A stretch of DNA of 64,000 nt, taken from CPC320 sp002336405. GTDB taxonomy: Bacteria; Pseudomonadota; Alphaproteobacteria; Rhodobacterales; Rhodobacteraceae. The stretch lies in contig CASIAN010000006.1 in assembly GCA_949372595.1 (NCBI GenBank), positions 124,001 through 188,000 on the forward strand. Reading direction: 5' to 3'. The position numbers and the translations under genes are program-made. Positions 44,304 to 53,318 of the stretch are shown here, piece by piece (within the stretch, counting starts at the first letter, position 1; each line of letters begins with the position of its first letter). The notes beneath the pieces are model-generated. The model was not told the DNA's origin. It made no database searches and worked only from the letters and a program-made list of their open reading frames with translations.

Positions 44304-46853
44304 TTACCCCAGAATGCGTGCGACCATTTCTGTTGTGTCGCGGCTGAGCCCTTTTGTTGCAAAGATCCGCCGGAGTTCAGTTTTAATCAACCCTTTTCGG
44401 TGACTATCATACCGGTGCCAGGTCTCAAAGGCGCTGCACATTCGGGCGGTTGTTTGCGGGTTGAGCGGATCCAGTTTGATTAACCAGTCCGCCAAAAGGG
44501 TATACCCCTTTCCCGAGGTGTGGTGAAATCCTGCGGTTTTGCCGGCCAAAGCCCCCAGCGTGGCACGAAATCGATTGGGATTTTTCATATCAAAATCGGC
44601 ATGCAGTGTAAGCGCGTGGGCAATATCTGCGGCCCTGTCTGGTTGGGCTGCGCTCACTTGTATAGCGAACCACTTGTCAATGACGAGGCGGTCATTTTGC
44701 CATTCTTGATAAAAAGCGTCTACGGCATCCGTACCCTTTTCGGCCCTGAGAAGACAGGCAAAGGCAGCCAGTTTCTGGGTCATGTTGGTTGCGTTGTCAA
44801 ATTGCAACTGCGCAGCCGTGCCGCCGTCGATCCGGCTGATCAATGCCAACACCTTATTGCTCAAGGATCTGGCTGCCGATTGGGCGCTGTTGGGCAAATA
44901 GGCTTCCTGTACCTGATATTGCGCATACAGGCGTGGCAAAAGATCTTGCAAATGTTGCGATAGGCCAAGTGCCAGCGTCTCACGGGCCTGCCAGATCGCA
45001 TGGGGATCAGGGATGTGGCCCTGGCTGTGCAGGGTGGTGGCAATGTCATCTTCGCTGGGCAAAGTCAGCGTCAATGCCCGAAAACTGGGATCCAGAGCGT
45101 CGTTCCGCGCGACCGCCAACAGGGCATCCAAAAAGGCGGTTTCTGGCGGGCTGTCATCAATGACCATTTTTACCAGTACGTTCCGCCCCAGCGCCTCACC
45201 TGCGGCCCATTTGTTAAAAGGATCCGTGTCATGGGCCAGTAAAAAGGCCAGACGGTCATTGTTGACCTCCTGCTCCAGAATAACCGGCGCGGAAAAGTCT
45301 CGCAAAATCGACGGAAACGGCCGGCTGTTCAAACCGTCGAACGAAAAGCTCATTTCACGTTGATCCATTTCCAAAACGGTCGTGGCCTGCACTTCCTTTC
45401 CGGTCGCATCTAACAGTCCGACGGCGATGGGAATAACTCGGGGGTCTTTTTTTATTTGGCCCGGTGTTTCGGGGGTATGCTGTTTGAAGTGAAGTATATA
45501 ACGGCCATTTTCAAAGCTATCGTGGACTGACAGGCGTGGTGTGCCAGCCTGTTCGTACCATATTTTGAACTGGCTTAAATCCCGACCGGTGCTGTCTTCA
45601 AAGACGGCCAACCAATCTTCGATGGTCGCGGCGTCCCCGTCATGGCGGTCGAAATATATTGCGACTGCTTTCGCATAGGCGGCGTCCCCGATCAGCGTCT
45701 TAAGCATCCGGATCAGTTCAGCGCCCTTTTCATAGACTGTGGCCGTGTAAAAATTATTGATCTCGACAAAGCTGTCAGGGCGCACCGGATGCGCCAGAGG
45801 GCCATTGTCCTCTCTGAATTGACGTCCCCGCAGGTTGATCACGTCATTGATCCGTTTTACCGAAGCGCTGCGGCGGTCGGCGGTGAACTGGCTGTCGCGA
45901 AATACGGTCAGTCCTTCCTTCAGGCAAAGCTGGAACCAGTCACGACAGGTGATGCGGTTCCCAGTCCAGTTGTGAAAATACTCATGGGCGATAATTGCTT
46001 CGATACGCTCAAAATTACTATCGGTTGAGGTCTCAGGGCTGGCGAGTACGCAAGACGAGTTGAAAATGTTGAGACCTTTGTTTTCCATGGCGCCCATGTT
46101 GAAATCATCGACGGCGACAATGTTGAAGATTTCAAGATCATACTCGCGGTGATATTCTTCCTCGTCCCAGCGCATTGAGGCCTTCAAAGCCTCCATGCCA
46201 AAGCTGCATTTGTCCTCATCTCCGGGCCGGACCCAGATGTTTAAATCAACATCGTTGCCTGATTGCGTGGTGAACCTGTCGGCGTGATTAACAAGGTTTC
46301 CTGCGACAAGAGCAAAAAGATAGGCGGGTTTGGGCCAGGGATCATGCCATTCGACCCAGCCCTCGCCCTGCGCACTTGGATTGCCATTGGACAATAGAAC
46401 CGGCAGCTTGCTTTCAATCCGCACGGTAAAGCAGGCCATGACGTCCGGGCGGTCCGGATAGAAGGTGATCTTGCGAAAGCCCTCGGCCTCGCACTGGGTG
46501 CAATACATGCCGCCGGACATATAAAGACCTTCGAGCGCGGTGTTGGTTTCGGGGCTGATTTCGACCTCGGCTTCCCAAATGAAAGGTGCGTTGGGAACTT
46601 CAACTGTCAGCAGCCCATTTTTTATCGTTGGCATGCAGGTCTGGCCATCAATCTTGGCGCTGATCAACTGCATGGATTCGCCATGCAACACAAAATTTCG
46701 CTGATCGCTGGCTGGGTTTGGGCGAAAAGCAACGCGACTGATGACCCGAGTTTGTGTTGGATGCAGACGAAAAGTCAGCTGTACCTCTTCCACCAAATAA
46801 GCGGGATCGGCATAATCTTTTAAATAAATCGTCTGAGGGACCACTGCTTTCAT
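44304..46853 (-). CDS. pepN: aminopeptidase N (M1 family)
   Basis: Zinc aminopeptidase of the bacterial PepN type, cleaving N-terminal residues from peptides in the cytoplasm. The 849-aa protein has the exopeptidase motif GAMEN at residues 254-258 and the zinc site HEYFH at 290-294 with the third ligand Glu313 in LKEGLT. A catalytic Tyr and the DUF3458-type C-terminal domains follow; length is close to E. coli PepN (870). The ATG at 46853 follows a GCGGAGAATTT leader. It is divergent from the photolyase-type gene. Confidence 0.95.
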   Translation of the reverse strand: MKAVVPQTIYLKDYADPAYLVEEVQLTFRLHPTQTRVISRVAFRPNPASDQRNFVLHGESMQLISAKIDGQTCMPTIKNGLLTVEVPNAPFIWEAEVEISPETNTALEGLYMSGGMYCTQCEAEGFRKITFYPDRPDVMACFTVRIESKLPVLLSNGNPSAQGEGWVEWHDPWPKPAYLFALVAGNLVNHADRFTTQSGNDVDLNIWVRPGDEDKCSFGMEALKASMRWDEEEYHREYDLEIFNIVAVDDFNMGAMENKGLNIFNSSCVLASPETSTDSNFERIEAIIAHEYFHNWTGNRITCRDWFQLCLKEGLTVFRDSQFTADRRSASVKRINDVINLRGRQFREDNGPLAHPVRPDSFVEINNFYTATVYEKGAELIRMLKTLIGDAAYAKAVAIYFDRHDGDAATIEDWLAVFEDSTGRDLSQFKIWYEQAGTPRLSVHDSFENGRYILHFKQHTPETPGQIKKDPRVIPIAVGLLDATGKEVQATTVLEMDQREMSFSFDGLNSRPFPSILRDFSAPVILEQEVNNDRLAFLLAHDTDPFNKWAAGEALGRNVLVKMVIDDSPPETAFLDALLAVARNDALDPSFRALTLTLPSEDDIATTLHSQGHIPDPHAIWQARETLALGLSQHLQDLLPRLYAQYQVQEAYLPNSAQSAARSLSNKVLALISRIDGGTAAQLQFDNATNMTQKLAAFACLLRAEKGTDAVDAFYQEWQNDRLVIDKWFAIQVSAAQPDRAADIAHALTLHADFDMKNPNRFRATLGALAGKTAGFHHTSGKGYTLLADWLIKLDPLNPQTTARMCSAFETWHRYDSHRKGLIKTELRRIFATKGLSRDTTEMVARILG

Positions 46854-46871
46854 CAAATTCTCCGCTGTGAG

Positions 46872-46899
46872 GGGCGTTTGTTTTTATCGTAGCACGCCC
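46872..46899. promoter_or_regulatory. inverted repeat in the pepN-photolyase divergent gap
   Basis: GGGCGT (46872-46877) and ACGCCC (46894-46899) form 6-base arms around 16 bases, between two divergent genes. This is the geometry of an operator, but nothing identifies the factor. Confidence 0.3.
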
Positions 46900-46959
46900 T
46901 AGAATTACCCTAATGGAAGTGTGTTAAATACTTTTCAGGTGAGTAGGTATATAAAGCGA

Positions 46960-48543
46960 ATGCCACAGGCTGCAATGCAAACATGTGTGTCGGGTGAAAC
47001 TGCCGCCGATCAGGTTACGTTGGTTTGGTTTAAACGCGACTTGCGCGTATCGGACCATCCGGCATTGCAACGCGCCGCGTCTGGGGCAGGGCAGGTGTTG
47101 CCGGTGTATATAATAGAGCCAGATTACTGGCGCCTGCCGGATATGTCGGGGCGCCATTGGGATTTTATCGCCGATTGCCTGAGCGATCTTCAAACAGATC
47201 TGACGCGGCTTGGGGCGCCGCTTGCCCTGAGAGAGGGTGACGCGGTTGAGGTGCTGGAAACGCTGCGGCAACAATTTGGCTTTACGCGCATGACCAGCCA
47301 TATCGAAACAGGCAATCTTTGGAGTTTTGCCCGCGATCAAAAAGTCGCGGATTGGGCGCGGGCGCAGGGCGTGGTTTGGACCGAACTGCCGCAGTCTGCC
47401 GTCACGCGCGGAATTGCCAGAGCCAACCGCTGGGCCGACCGGCGCGGACGCTTTGTTGCCGAGCCCTTACTGCCGTTGTCGCCTGCTTTACGCGGGGTCA
47501 AGCTGGTGCCTGGGGCGTTGCCCTGTGCGGCGGCACTTGGTCTGTCCGCGTCGCGTCCCGGCACCTTGCAGGCGGGGGGGCGCCGTCAGGCGGAACGTGT
47601 GCTGGATGACTTTTTGCAGCGTCGGGGCCAACCCTACCGCCGCGCAATGTCGTCGCCCCTGTCGGCTGAAACCGCCTGTTCACGGCTGTCGCCATACCTT
47701 GCCTATGGGGCGATCACTGTTCGCGAGGTCGTGCAGGCAACAGCCCGTCGTCAGGCTGAACTGAAAGGCAGTCGTAATGGCTGGCTCGGCAGCCTGTCAT
47801 CTTTTCAGTCTCGTCTGGCGTGGCGTGACCACTTTACTCAAAAACTTGAGGATCAACCCGATATTGAAAGCAGGTGCCTGCATCCTGCGTATGAGGGGCT
47901 GCGACCAGACGTGCCTGATCCCGCGCTCTTGTTGGCTTGGCAAACCGGCCAGACGGGCGTGCCATTTGTGGATGCCTGTATGCGGTATCTGATTGCTACT
48001 GGCTGGCTGAACTTTCGTATGCGGGCTATGTTGATGTCATTTGCCTCTTATCAGCTGTGGTTGGATTGGCGCAGTACTGGGGTGCATTTGGCGCGCATGT
48101 TCACCGATTATGAGCCAGGTATTCACTGGCCTCAGGTGCAGATGCAGTCTGGAACAACCGGTATCAATACGATTCGGATTTATAACCCGGTGAAACAAGG
48201 GCTTGATCAGGACCCTGATGGTATATTTACCCGCCGTTGGGTGCCGGAACTGGCGCCGGTACCGGATGTGTTTTTGCAAGAGCCTTGGCGCTGGGACGGG
48301 CGTGGCACGCTGCTGGGCGTGGCGTATCCTCGTCCTGTTGTAGATTTAAAAGCTGCAGTCTCGCAAGCCCGCGACCGGGTCTGGGCAGTGCGCAAAGACA
48401 GCGGCTTTGCTGGCAAGGCCAAACAAATTGTGACCAAACATGCCAGCCGCAAAGACAGTGCGGGACATTTTGTCAACGACCGGGCTGCGCGCACGCGTCG
48501 TCAGGCGTCGGGCGACGGCAGACAGATGAGCTTTGATTTGTGA
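46960..48543 (+). CDS. photolyase/cryptochrome family flavoprotein
   Basis: Light-driven DNA-repair or photosensory flavoprotein. The protein starts with the photolyase N-terminal domain (VTLVWFKRDLRVSDHPAL) and has the FAD-binding helical domain with SRLAWRDHF and TGWLNFRMRAMLMSF. The start ATG at 46960 (527 aa) is my choice; GTG 46921 and ATG 46975 are alternatives, and none has a strong ribosome-binding site. The region equal to the WQW block of class I CPD photolyases reads WPQVQMQSGTTG (390-401), so one electron-transfer tryptophan appears replaced. CPD repair is likely but not shown. The stop overlaps the DUF2256 start. Confidence 0.88.
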   Translation: MPQAAMQTCVSGETAADQVTLVWFKRDLRVSDHPALQRAASGAGQVLPVYIIEPDYWRLPDMSGRHWDFIADCLSDLQTDLTRLGAPLALREGDAVEVLETLRQQFGFTRMTSHIETGNLWSFARDQKVADWARAQGVVWTELPQSAVTRGIARANRWADRRGRFVAEPLLPLSPALRGVKLVPGALPCAAALGLSASRPGTLQAGGRRQAERVLDDFLQRRGQPYRRAMSSPLSAETACSRLSPYLAYGAITVREVVQATARRQAELKGSRNGWLGSLSSFQSRLAWRDHFTQKLEDQPDIESRCLHPAYEGLRPDVPDPALLLAWQTGQTGVPFVDACMRYLIATGWLNFRMRAMLMSFASYQLWLDWRSTGVHLARMFTDYEPGIHWPQVQMQSGTTGINTIRIYNPVKQGLDQDPDGIFTRRWVPELAPVPDVFLQEPWRWDGRGTLLGVAYPRPVVDLKAAVSQARDRVWAVRKDSGFAGKAKQIVTKHASRKDSAGHFVNDRAARTRRQASGDGRQMSFDL

Positions 48544-48710
48544 TGGCGAAAATGCGACGCAAGGCGGATTTAGACAGCAAATTGTGTCGCTCCTGTGGAC
48601 GGCCGTTTGTTTGGCGAAAAAAATGGGAAAAAGTCTGGCATGAGGTGCTTTATTGCAGTAAAAAATGTCGATCCGAGAAGCCCGCTAGCGACAAGGTGCT
48701 TCAATCCTAA
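48543..48710 (+). CDS. DUF2256 mini-protein (zinc-ribbon-like)
   Basis: A 55-aa protein beginning MAKMRRKADL at an ATG that overlaps the photolyase stop (TGATG), so it is translated with it. It carries the DUF2256 signature: CRSCGRPFVWRKKW, then YCSKKCR, giving a CxxC...CxxxC arrangement consistent with one bound zinc. Function unknown. From memory, this family is often found next to photolyase/cryptochrome genes in bacteria, which fits its placement here. The frame ends before a 101-base gap to malate synthase. Confidence 0.85.
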   Translation: MAKMRRKADLDSKLCRSCGRPFVWRKKWEKVWHEVLYCSKKCRSEKPASDKVLQS

Positions 48711-48811
48711 CTCTTTCGCAGGTATTGGTTACCTTTATTTACCCGTCCTGTTGCCTATCGGAAACTTAGCCCCTAAACCCCGCGAGAACTTGGCGAATCT
48801 AGGGGAAAGAC

Positions 48812-50956
48812 ATGTCTGACAGGATCGAAAAATACGGATTGAAAATTGCGCAGTCGCTGGCAGATTTTATAGATCACGAAGCCTTACCGGGCACCGGTGT
48901 TGTCCCCGACAACTTTTGGAAGGGTCTTTCGGACTTAGCGCATGATTTTGGTCCGAAAAATCGGTCGCTAGTGGCGCATCGTGAACTGTTGCAAAGCCAA
49001 ATTGATGATTGGCACAGCGCCCGCAAAGGTCAGCCACATGACGCCGAGGCGTATAAGTTATTCCTGAGTGAGGTCGGTTATCTGGTTCCCGAGGGTGCGG
49101 ATTTCGAAATTGAAACCGCAAACGTAGACCCTGAGATTGCGACGATATCTGGTGCACAGTTGGTCGTGCCTGTTACCAATGCGCGCTTTGCATTGAATGC
49201 GGCAAACGCCCGCTGGGGGTCTTTGTATGATGCGCTTTATGGCACGGACGCCTTGGGCGACTTGCCGGCGTCTGGCGGGTATGATGTGACGCGGGGCGCG
49301 CGCGTGATTGCTTGGGGTCGGGCCCTTTTGGATCAATCTGTGCCTTTGACCGGATCCAGTTGGACTGCGGTGACGTCCCTAAGTGTGCAAGATGGCGTCC
49401 TTTTGGTTGACGGTGTTGGGCTTTCTGACGTGGCACAATTTGTTGGTTTTGGCGGTGATGCCGCGGCCCCGACCCGTGTTCTTTTGCGCAAGAACGGTCT
49501 GCATCTTATTGTCGAGATTGATGCCAGCAGCCCTATCGGATCCACCGATTTGGCCGGTATTGCAGACATCCGGCTTGAGGCGGCAATATCGACAATCATG
49601 GACTGCGAAGACAGTGTGGCCACTGTGGACGCCAGCGACAAAGTCCAGGCCTATCGCAACTGGCTGGGACTGATGCGCGGTGATCTGACCGAAGAGATTG
49701 TTAAGGGCGGCCAGTCCTACACCCGTAAACTGAACCCCGACCTGAGCTTTACCGCAGCAGGTGGGGGGGAGATGACGCTGAAAGGGCGCTCGTTGATGCT
49801 GGTGCGCAATGTTGGCCATTTGATGACGAACCCGGCTGTTTTGGATCGCTATGGCAATGAGATCGACGAGGGGCTTTTAGATGCGCTGTGCACCAGCTTG
49901 ATTGCCATGCATGATTTGAAACGCGCGGGGGGAAATTCGCTGCATGGCAGTGTCTATATCGTCAAACCCAAAATGCACGGTCCCGATGAAGTTGCCTTTT
50001 CAAGCGACACCTTTGCAAAGGTCGAGGCGATCTTGGGCCTCCCTCTGAACACCCTTAAAATGGGCATCATGGATGAAGAGCGCCGCACATCGGCCAACCT
50101 GAAAGAATGCATCCGGGCTGCGAAGGCGCGGGTTGCTTTTATCAACACCGGGTTTCTGGATCGCACTGGTGATGAAATACATACGAGTATGGAAGCCGGC
50201 CCGTTCCTGCGCAAAGGCGAAATGAAGACAACGCCGTGGATTATCGCGTATGAAGATCGCAACGTTGATATCGGTCTGGCCTGCGGGCTGCAGGGCATAG
50301 CCCAGATTGGCAAGGGCATGTGGGCTATGCCCGACCGCATGGCAGATATGCTCACGGCAAAAATCGGGCATCCGACCGCGGGAGCGTCCTGTGCCTGGGT
50401 GCCATCGCCCACGGCAGCGACATTGCATGCCACCCATTACCTCAGCGTTGACGTCACGGCGCGTCAAAACGCGATCAAGGCCGCTGGCCCACGCGGGACA
50501 CTGGATGATTTGCTCACCGTGCCGGTAATGAGCGGAGAGAACCTAAGTGACGCCGAGATTACCGAAGAAATTGAAAACAACGCGCAGGGTATTCTGGGCT
50601 ATGTGGTGCGTTGGATCGATCAGGGCGTTGGCTGTTCGAAAGTGCCCGACATTCATGATGTCGGCTTGATGGAAGATCGCGCAACCTGTCGCATTTCGTC
50701 TCAGGCGCTGGCCAACTGGATGCATCACGGCGTTGTAAGCCAGAGCCAAGTGATGGCGGCAATGCAAAAGATGGCCGCCGTTGTCGACCGTCAGAATGCC
50801 GACGATAAAGCCTATCGTGCGATGGCGCCAGGCTTTGATGGCATTGCGTTTCAGGCGGCCTGTGATCTGGTGTTTAAAGGCCGCATCCAGCCGTCTGGTT
50901 ATACTGAGCCGGTACTCCACGCGCGGCGGCTGGAGCTGAAAGCCGCAGCTCTGTAG
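48812..50956 (+). CDS. glcB: malate synthase G
   Basis: Single-polypeptide malate synthase that condenses glyoxylate with acetyl-CoA to malate (glyoxylate and glycolate use). The 714-aa protein matches the length of the G isoform. Recognisable parts are the N-terminal IAQSLADFIDHEALPGTGV, IMDCEDSVATVDA in the barrel, and GVGCSKVPDIHDVGLMEDRATCRIS near the C-terminus. An AGGGGAAAG element precedes the ATG. It is followed 84 bases later by a glcG-like gene, so the two may act in glycolate metabolism together. Isocitrate lyase is not in the window. Confidence 0.96.
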   Translation: MSDRIEKYGLKIAQSLADFIDHEALPGTGVVPDNFWKGLSDLAHDFGPKNRSLVAHRELLQSQIDDWHSARKGQPHDAEAYKLFLSEVGYLVPEGADFEIETANVDPEIATISGAQLVVPVTNARFALNAANARWGSLYDALYGTDALGDLPASGGYDVTRGARVIAWGRALLDQSVPLTGSSWTAVTSLSVQDGVLLVDGVGLSDVAQFVGFGGDAAAPTRVLLRKNGLHLIVEIDASSPIGSTDLAGIADIRLEAAISTIMDCEDSVATVDASDKVQAYRNWLGLMRGDLTEEIVKGGQSYTRKLNPDLSFTAAGGGEMTLKGRSLMLVRNVGHLMTNPAVLDRYGNEIDEGLLDALCTSLIAMHDLKRAGGNSLHGSVYIVKPKMHGPDEVAFSSDTFAKVEAILGLPLNTLKMGIMDEERRTSANLKECIRAAKARVAFINTGFLDRTGDEIHTSMEAGPFLRKGEMKTTPWIIAYEDRNVDIGLACGLQGIAQIGKGMWAMPDRMADMLTAKIGHPTAGASCAWVPSPTAATLHATHYLSVDVTARQNAIKAAGPRGTLDDLLTVPVMSGENLSDAEITEEIENNAQGILGYVVRWIDQGVGCSKVPDIHDVGLMEDRATCRISSQALANWMHHGVVSQSQVMAAMQKMAAVVDRQNADDKAYRAMAPGFDGIAFQAACDLVFKGRIQPSGYTEPVLHARRLELKAAAL

Positions 50957-51040
50957 CGCTGATAGACGACCAAAATAAAGTGTCCGGCGCCAGAGCCGGG
51001 CTAGCCTCCATTTTCTTGACATCCCAAATAGGAGTTTCCC

Positions 51041-51469
51041 ATGGCCAGTATCACCTTGAATAAAGCCCGAACAATTATCCGTAAAACACTGGAAAAAGGT
51101 ACCGAGTTGGCGCTTAAACCGCTGTCGGTTATCGTGTTGGATGATGGTGGGCACGCCATCGCCTTTGAACGCTCTGATGGCGCGGCACCGGGACGTTTCG
51201 GCATTGCCCATGGCAAGGCGTATGGCGCGGTTATGCTGGGGATGGCTGGCCAGGCACAGATGGCCCGCGCCGAGCAACAGGCTTATTTCATGGCTGCAGT
51301 TAACGGTGTTTTTGGTGGGGCGGTTGTGCCAGTGCCGGGCGGCGTGCTGGTGCGTGACAAAAAAGGCAAAGTGATTGGTGCCGTCGGGGTCACCGGTGAT
51401 ACATCCGACAATGACGAGATTGCTGCACTGGCGGGTGTCGCTGCCGCCGGGTTCGAAGGTAACGCGTGA
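51041..51469 (+). CDS. glcG: GlcG/HbpS family heme-binding protein
   Basis: A 142-aa protein of the GlcG/HbpS (DUF336) family with its conserved block PLSVIVLDDGGHAIAFERSDG and VRDKKGKVIGAVGVTGDTSDNDE. In E. coli glcG lies in the glycolate operon next to malate synthase G (glcB), matching the order here. HbpS relatives bind heme; the role of GlcG itself is not established. A GGAG element lies nine bases before the ATG. It sits 84 bases after malate synthase G. Confidence 0.9.
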   Translation: MASITLNKARTIIRKTLEKGTELALKPLSVIVLDDGGHAIAFERSDGAAPGRFGIAHGKAYGAVMLGMAGQAQMARAEQQAYFMAAVNGVFGGAVVPVPGGVLVRDKKGKVIGAVGVTGDTSDNDEIAALAGVAAAGFEGNA

Positions 51470-51496
51470 TATTGAGTTCCGCGATTGGTTAGCTAT

Positions 51497-51530
51497 GGTG
51501 GGACCGTATCACTAGTTGAGGTGTCCCGCC
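51497..51530 (+). promoter_or_regulatory. hairpin framing the ribosome-binding site of the downstream hydrolase gene
   Basis: GGTGGGAC (51497-51504) pairs with GTCCCGCC (51523-51530) with one G-T pair. The 18-base loop holds GTTGAGG, the ribosome-binding site, and the GTG start codon follows the stem directly. This could set translation efficiency of the gene at 51531. Confidence 0.45.
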
Positions 51531-52304
51531 GTGCGTCCAGTTATCGGAATAATTTCGAACCATTATCTGATTCATGAACAATACCCCGTACATGCATCAG
51601 GAACGATGAATGGGGAGGCCATCGCCCAAGTGGCCGATTGTATCCCCATGATCGTGCCCGCTGACCCAGCGCAAATCTCTGTCCAAGAGTTGATGGCGAC
51701 CTGCGATGGATTTTTGCTGACTGGTGGGCGGCCTAATGTCCACCCCGAAGAATACGGCGAAGCCGAAACCGAGGCGCATGGCAGTTTTGACCGGCAACGT
51801 GACCGATTGGTTTTGCCTTTGGTCCGCGCCTGTATCGATCGTGGGCAACCGATTTTAGGTGTCTGCCGCGGCTTTCAAGAGGTGGCCGTGGCGATGGGCA
51901 GTACGCTGCACCCCGAAATTCGCGATCTGCCCGGGCGCAGCAATCACCGTATGCCGCCCGACGGCACGTTGGAAGAAAAATTCGCGCTGCGCCACGAGAT
52001 TGAATTCACCAAGGGCGGGGTGTTTCACCGTTTGATGAATGCACCATCGGTGATGACCAACACTTTGCACGGTCAAGGCATCAAGACCGCAGGGGCACGG
52101 ATCGTAGTGGACGGCTGTGCACCCGATGGCACGCCCGAGGCTATCTATGTAAAAGATGCGCCCGGGTTCACACTTTCGGTACAATGGCACCCTGAATGGA
52201 ACGCCGAGCAAGATCTAGTGTCGCGGGCGCTGTTTACAGCTTTTGGCGATGCGGCGCGCGGTTGGGCCTCTGGACAGGCCGGGCAGGCGCTGAAATCTGC
52301 GTGA
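51531..52304 (+). CDS. class I glutamine amidotransferase-like hydrolase (gamma-glutamyl-GABA hydrolase, PuuD family)
   Basis: A 257-aa peptidase C26 family protein. I chose the GTG at 51531 (VRPVIGIISNHYL), with GAGG upstream; the TTG at 51516 would add five residues. The nucleophile elbow ILGVCRGFQEV places the catalytic Cys, and QWHPEWN holds the catalytic His. FLLTGGRPNVHPEEYG is the oxyanion region typical of PuuD, which splits gamma-glutamyl-gamma-aminobutyrate in putrescine use. No puuA, puuB or puuC neighbour is seen, so the substrate is a family guess. Confidence 0.85.
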   Translation: MRPVIGIISNHYLIHEQYPVHASGTMNGEAIAQVADCIPMIVPADPAQISVQELMATCDGFLLTGGRPNVHPEEYGEAETEAHGSFDRQRDRLVLPLVRACIDRGQPILGVCRGFQEVAVAMGSTLHPEIRDLPGRSNHRMPPDGTLEEKFALRHEIEFTKGGVFHRLMNAPSVMTNTLHGQGIKTAGARIVVDGCAPDGTPEAIYVKDAPGFTLSVQWHPEWNAEQDLVSRALFTAFGDAARGWASGQAGQALKSA

Positions 52305-52330
52305 TCGGCTCCGCTGGCCTTTCAGACGCC

Positions 52331-53164
52331 CTAAAGCGCGGTGCGCAGCGCCCAGAGTTCAGGAAACAGTTCGACCTCTAACATGCGCCGCAGATAGCTG
52401 ACACCACCGGTGCCACCGGTCCCGCGTTTAAAGCCGATCACCCGCTCGACGGTGGTGACGTGATTGAACCGCCAGCGCCGAAAGTAATCTTCGCAGTCCA
52501 CCAATTTCTCGGCCAATTCATACAGTTCCCAATATCGATCTGGGGATTGGTACACTTTGGTCCAGGCCGCAGTGACCGCATCATCTGCTGTATAAGGCCC
52601 ATCGAGCGTGCGCGTTAGAACGTGATCTGGCACGGGCAGGGCCCCTGCCAATTGTTGCAGCGCCACATCATAAAGTGAGGGCAATGTGAGCTCTAAGCTA
52701 AGTGCGGCATGATCAGCGCTGCGATGGGCGTGGGGCAACAACATCGCCGGGTTGCGGTTGCCCAATAAAAACTCAATCTGGCGATATTGAAACGATTGAA
52801 ACCCCGAGGATTGTCCCAGAGCAGCGCGAAAACTGGTATATTCTGATGGTGTCATTGTGCGCAGCACGTCCCAAGCGTTGTTGAGCTGCTCAAAGATACG
52901 GGCGACACGAGACAGCATTTTAAATGCTGGGCGCAGTTCGTTGGCCTGAAGAGTTTTGCGCGCGGCGTGCAATTCATGCAGCACCAGCCGCATCCACAAT
53001 TCAGATGTCTGATGCTGGATGATGAACAACATCTCATCATGCGCATCCGAGCGCGGTTTTTGGGCTGTAAGCAAGTTGTCTAGCGACAGATAATCGCCAT
53101 AAGACATCTTGCCGTCAAAGCGCATTTGTGCGCCATCTTTGGCAGGATCAATTGGGAGTGACAT
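52331..53164 (-). CDS. kynA: tryptophan 2,3-dioxygenase
   Basis: Heme dioxygenase opening the indole ring of L-tryptophan to N-formylkynurenine, the first step of the kynurenine pathway. The 277-aa protein shows the family segments MSYGDYLSLDNLLTAQKPRS, FIIQHQTSELWMRLVLHEL (substrate pocket), and VIGFKRGTGGTGGVSYLR at the C-terminus, which closes over the substrate. Length matches the bacterial family. It lies about 215 bases downstream of kynU on the same strand, separated by a perfect inverted repeat. It is convergent with the PuuD-type gene. Confidence 0.96.
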   Translation of the reverse strand: MSLPIDPAKDGAQMRFDGKMSYGDYLSLDNLLTAQKPRSDAHDEMLFIIQHQTSELWMRLVLHELHAARKTLQANELRPAFKMLSRVARIFEQLNNAWDVLRTMTPSEYTSFRAALGQSSGFQSFQYRQIEFLLGNRNPAMLLPHAHRSADHAALSLELTLPSLYDVALQQLAGALPVPDHVLTRTLDGPYTADDAVTAAWTKVYQSPDRYWELYELAEKLVDCEDYFRRWRFNHVTTVERVIGFKRGTGGTGGVSYLRRMLEVELFPELWALRTAL

Positions 53165-53318
53165 CGAAAAAACCTGTGATTGTGACTAGGGAAATATGGT
53201 GCGGGCGATTGCGCCAACCTATCTAATCAAACAGGTATTGCCAGAAAGTCTACGCCACAGGCACACCCAAGCGGTGGGGCGACACAGCGGCAGATCACCG
53301 GTCGAGGCGCATCTCGCA

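Noticed and set aside
48595..48819. 74-codon plus-strand frame between the photolyase and malate synthase genes
   Set aside because: It overlaps the DUF2256 gene in another frame; the DUF2256 frame has clear Cys motifs and stop/start coupling.
50984..50999. Hairpin CCGGC/GCCGG after malate synthase G
   Set aside because: Five-pair stem with no T run and close to the next gene; too weak to call a terminator.
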